A stretch of DNA of 64,000 nucleotides from Pyronema omphalodes. Its lineage: Eukaryota > Ascomycota > Pezizomycetes > Pezizales > Pyronemataceae. Positions 62,248-64,000 of the stretch are shown piece by piece. The position numbers and the translations under genes were made by a program. The stretch's first letter is position 1; each line of letters begins with the position of its first letter. The stretch covers positions 496,001 through 560,000 of the forward strand of contig JAJJXM010000035.1 in NCBI GenBank assembly GCA_024516155.1, read 5' to 3'. A model generated the notes under the pieces. That model was not told the DNA's origin. It was given only the letters and a program-made list of their open reading frames with translations, and searched no databases.

Positions 62248-64000
62248 ACACCACACGGCAACGGCGACCCCCCCCCCCCCTGCATTCTCAACCACGAGCA
62301 CCGAAACCCCCGGTTTTCTCATCGGATTCGGATTCGCAGCACTCTGTTACGTTATTCTCTGAATTTTCAGGGAATTCTACGTTGTTTTTGTTGACTTTTG
62401 TCGCAAAATCAGAGTTTTCACGAGTTTTGGCTTACCCCACCTCACGAAATGTCGCCAAAACAACGACAGAACAACGCCCAACGATCGAAACGGTCCGGAA
62501 ACGCGTACAATGTTCTAGCCGACCTTCCTCATGATGGATCTAATCCTACTTTCGATGGAAGAGATGGAAAAGTTGATGAAGTTGATGGAAACTTCGCTGG
62601 AAAACCCTTCCAGAGCGTGGTCTTGGCAGGATCACCAGTTCCTTCGGCTTCAACACACCAGCAACAAGCGACAACTGAACACAACCGGCTCAGTAACTAC
62701 CGTCGCAGATTGGTAACTGCAATTAATGATGCAGTCACAGTTGACGACAGCTATGCCACCCTAGATCAACTGTTTACAGACTACTACGCCGAGTACACTG
62801 GAGCAAGCTTCCTGGGGATACAACAGACCCACCGGGACACACAGCGACGCTTCAATACCGTCGATGACACCATACGCAACAACAGCGATGAGATGCGCCA
62901 CAGATTCGACGTCATGATGTCGAAATTCAGCATTCTGCTGGACGAAAACACGAAGATGCGCGCAGCATGCAACTCTACACAGAAAGAAACAGCAGCTCTC
63001 AAGGCTGCTGTGGACGCCCTGACGAAGAAAATCGACGAACAGCAACAAGTCATTTCGGCGCCCCCCTCACCGAACCTTACGGCCTCTTCCTCAGCGATGG
63101 AAGAGATGACTATGCAACTGTCCGTCGTCCAACATGACATTCAGGATGTCCTGGACGCTGTTCGCAACCCTCCTGGCAAGAGAAAGCGAAGGGGAAGTGA
63201 CCAGAAAACCGAACCCACCTCACCGACAAACAGAAGACCGGTGAACCACAAACCGAGAGCGGCATCACCGGTGCGAAGCCTGATGCACTCGGAACATGCG
63301 ACTACCGCCGCCCAGGACAAGCTTGATGCCCTCAAGCCTATGTCCCCCCTACCCCTCCTCGCAATCACCTCAACCGATGCGACACCGGAACCTCACCCTG
63401 ACAGTTCATCTGCTCAGGACACACCTCTACCCGACGCCCCAAGCACTGCCCCTGCTGAGACGAACGGATGGAAGACTGTGGAGGCGAAGGCTACACAGAG
63501 GACGAAGCAGAAAGCGAAAGAGACGACACCTACGGCAGCGCCACCCAGCAAGACCCCTACAACAAAGAATGGTGGCCGGGGAAAGAATACCCACCAACCC
63601 AGAACGACAACCTCCTCTGCAAAGAAGACTTGGGCAGAAGTAGTCAAGAGCGGAGGCTTCAACGTCAAGATTGTGCTTGGGAATGGCAATCTTGGACTAA
63701 CAACACCACCGACAAGAAGGGGAGAGAGGCGAGGGGGAGCAGCAAGAAGGCTGAGGAAGAAGGAAGGAGAAGGGGAGAGAGGGGAGGAGAAGAGGGGCAG
63801 GGCGGGCCCGGGTGTCTCGAAGGGCAAAGAGTCAGGAGACACCGGCGGAGGAGGGGAGAGAGGAGAGGAGAGTGGGGGCACGGGTGGCCCGGCGGCTGTT
63901 TAACTTTGCTTTGGTTTTGTTTTTGCTTTGTGGAGGAAATAACGGCGGAAAAATGGCTAAACATGGGAAGGGGAAGGGAGAAGGAAAGGGAGGAGCCCGG
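62248..64000 (+). mobile_element. hL-1 copy d (runs off the window)
   Basis: Starts ACACCACACGGCAACGGC at 62248 inside the LINE RT fragment. It has a ~200-bp 5' UTR with a C-run at 62268-62280, an intact ORF, and the start of the 3' UTR (GGAAATAACGGC block). Its tail and target duplication are beyond 64000. Confidence 0.85.
62449..63903 (+). CDS. hL-1 ORF1-like protein, intact copy d
   Basis: 484 codons from ATG 62449 (MSPKQRQNN). The frame is open a further 17 codons upstream without an ATG. Order: N-terminal ~60 residues with DGRDGKVDEVDGNFAGK; helical region; coiled coil at about residues 145-215 (RRFNTVDDTIRNN...ALTKKIDEQQQ); SAPPSPNLTAS hinge; second short helix (MEEMTMQLSVVQHDIQDVLDAV); basic GKRKRRGS; long Pro/Ser/Thr linker; KTWAEVVKSGG near 405; a ~70-residue Arg/Glu/Gly tail. 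The tail resembles the purine-rich 3' UTR of LINE-A read as protein. No RRM, zinc knuckle or enzyme. Probably a self-associating RNA-binding ORF1 derivative; function unproven. Confidence 0.8.
   Translation: MSPKQRQNNAQRSKRSGNAYNVLADLPHDGSNPTFDGRDGKVDEVDGNFAGKPFQSVVLAGSPVPSASTHQQQATTEHNRLSNYRRRLVTAINDAVTVDDSYATLDQLFTDYYAEYTGASFLGIQQTHRDTQRRFNTVDDTIRNNSDEMRHRFDVMMSKFSILLDENTKMRAACNSTQKETAALKAAVDALTKKIDEQQQVISAPPSPNLTASSSAMEEMTMQLSVVQHDIQDVLDAVRNPPGKRKRRGSDQKTEPTSPTNRRPVNHKPRAASPVRSLMHSEHATTAAQDKLDALKPMSPLPLLAITSTDATPEPHPDSSSAQDTPLPDAPSTAPAETNGWKTVEAKATQRTKQKAKETTPTAAPPSKTPTTKNGGRGKNTHQPRTTTSSAKKTWAEVVKSGGFNVKIVLGNGNLGLTTPPTRRGERRGGAARRLRKKEGEGERGEEKRGRAGPGVSKGKESGDTGGGGERGEESGGTGGPAAV

Noticed and set aside
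1..64000. RIP mutation
   Set aside because: Several repeated families keep long ORFs, and differences between copies are mixed substitutions and indels, not dense C-to-T changes. A formal dinucleotide count was not done.

Overview
The window is a fungal transposable-element nest with no recognisable host gene. The fungal call rests on family content: chromodomain-bearing Ty3/gypsy elements (chromoviruses) and Tad-like LINEs whose ORF2 carries endonuclease, reverse transcriptase and RNase H. I cannot place it below kingdom. Several families keep intact or nearly intact ORFs in more than one copy and I see no strong C-to-T decay, so RIP does not appear to have acted heavily.

Working names used here: Chromo-A, Chromo-B and Chromo-C are LTR elements. 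LINE-A has (TAAA)n tails and LINE-B has (CAAA)n tails. hL-1 and hL-2 are short non-LTR elements that carry only an ORF1-like gene ('half-LINEs').

Layout. 1-2196: two hL-1 copies, one inside the other, on the minus strand. 2197-3692: a Chromo-B-like gag scrap, then the 3' LTR and pol end of Chromo-C. 3693-35.9 kb: LINE-A1 (minus), split by a Chromo-A tandem (4522-24554) and by a complete Chromo-B1 (26205-32626, target duplication TTGAA). The Chromo-A tandem is LTR-internal-LTR-internal-LTR; its first two LTRs each contain hL-2 at the same site and the third is empty. 36.08-43.09 kb: gag, protease and RT remains and the 5' LTR of Chromo-C (minus), cut by LINE-A2 (38164-40815) and LINE-B2 (41727-43033). 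43.09-58.42 kb: a short 3'-end fragment holding LINE-B1 (43255-58242, 16-bp target duplication). LINE-B1 has an intact 1313-codon ORF2; its ORF1 is split by Chromo-B2 (48317-56597, target duplication CCGCG), whose gag is split by an hL-1 copy (52944-54795, 14-bp target duplication). 58.4-64 kb: LINE-B3 (plus), broken in ORF1, then two hL-1 copies; the last has an intact 484-codon ORF.

How the parts relate. The LINEs supply endonuclease and reverse transcriptase, and the half-LINEs have neither. hL-1 copies end in the same 3' modules as the LINEs, including a short hairpin (AACC-loop-GGTT) just before the tail that is present at all eight LINE-A, LINE-B and hL-1 3' ends in view. This suggests trans-mobilisation. 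Chromo-A and Chromo-B appear self-primed: the sequence two bases inside the 5' LTR is complementary to a site within the LTR (12 nt in A, 9 nt in B), as known for Tf1. Chromo-C instead has a TGG-type tRNA primer site. Chromo-B has a G-GGA-AAA slippery heptamer at the gag-pol overlap.
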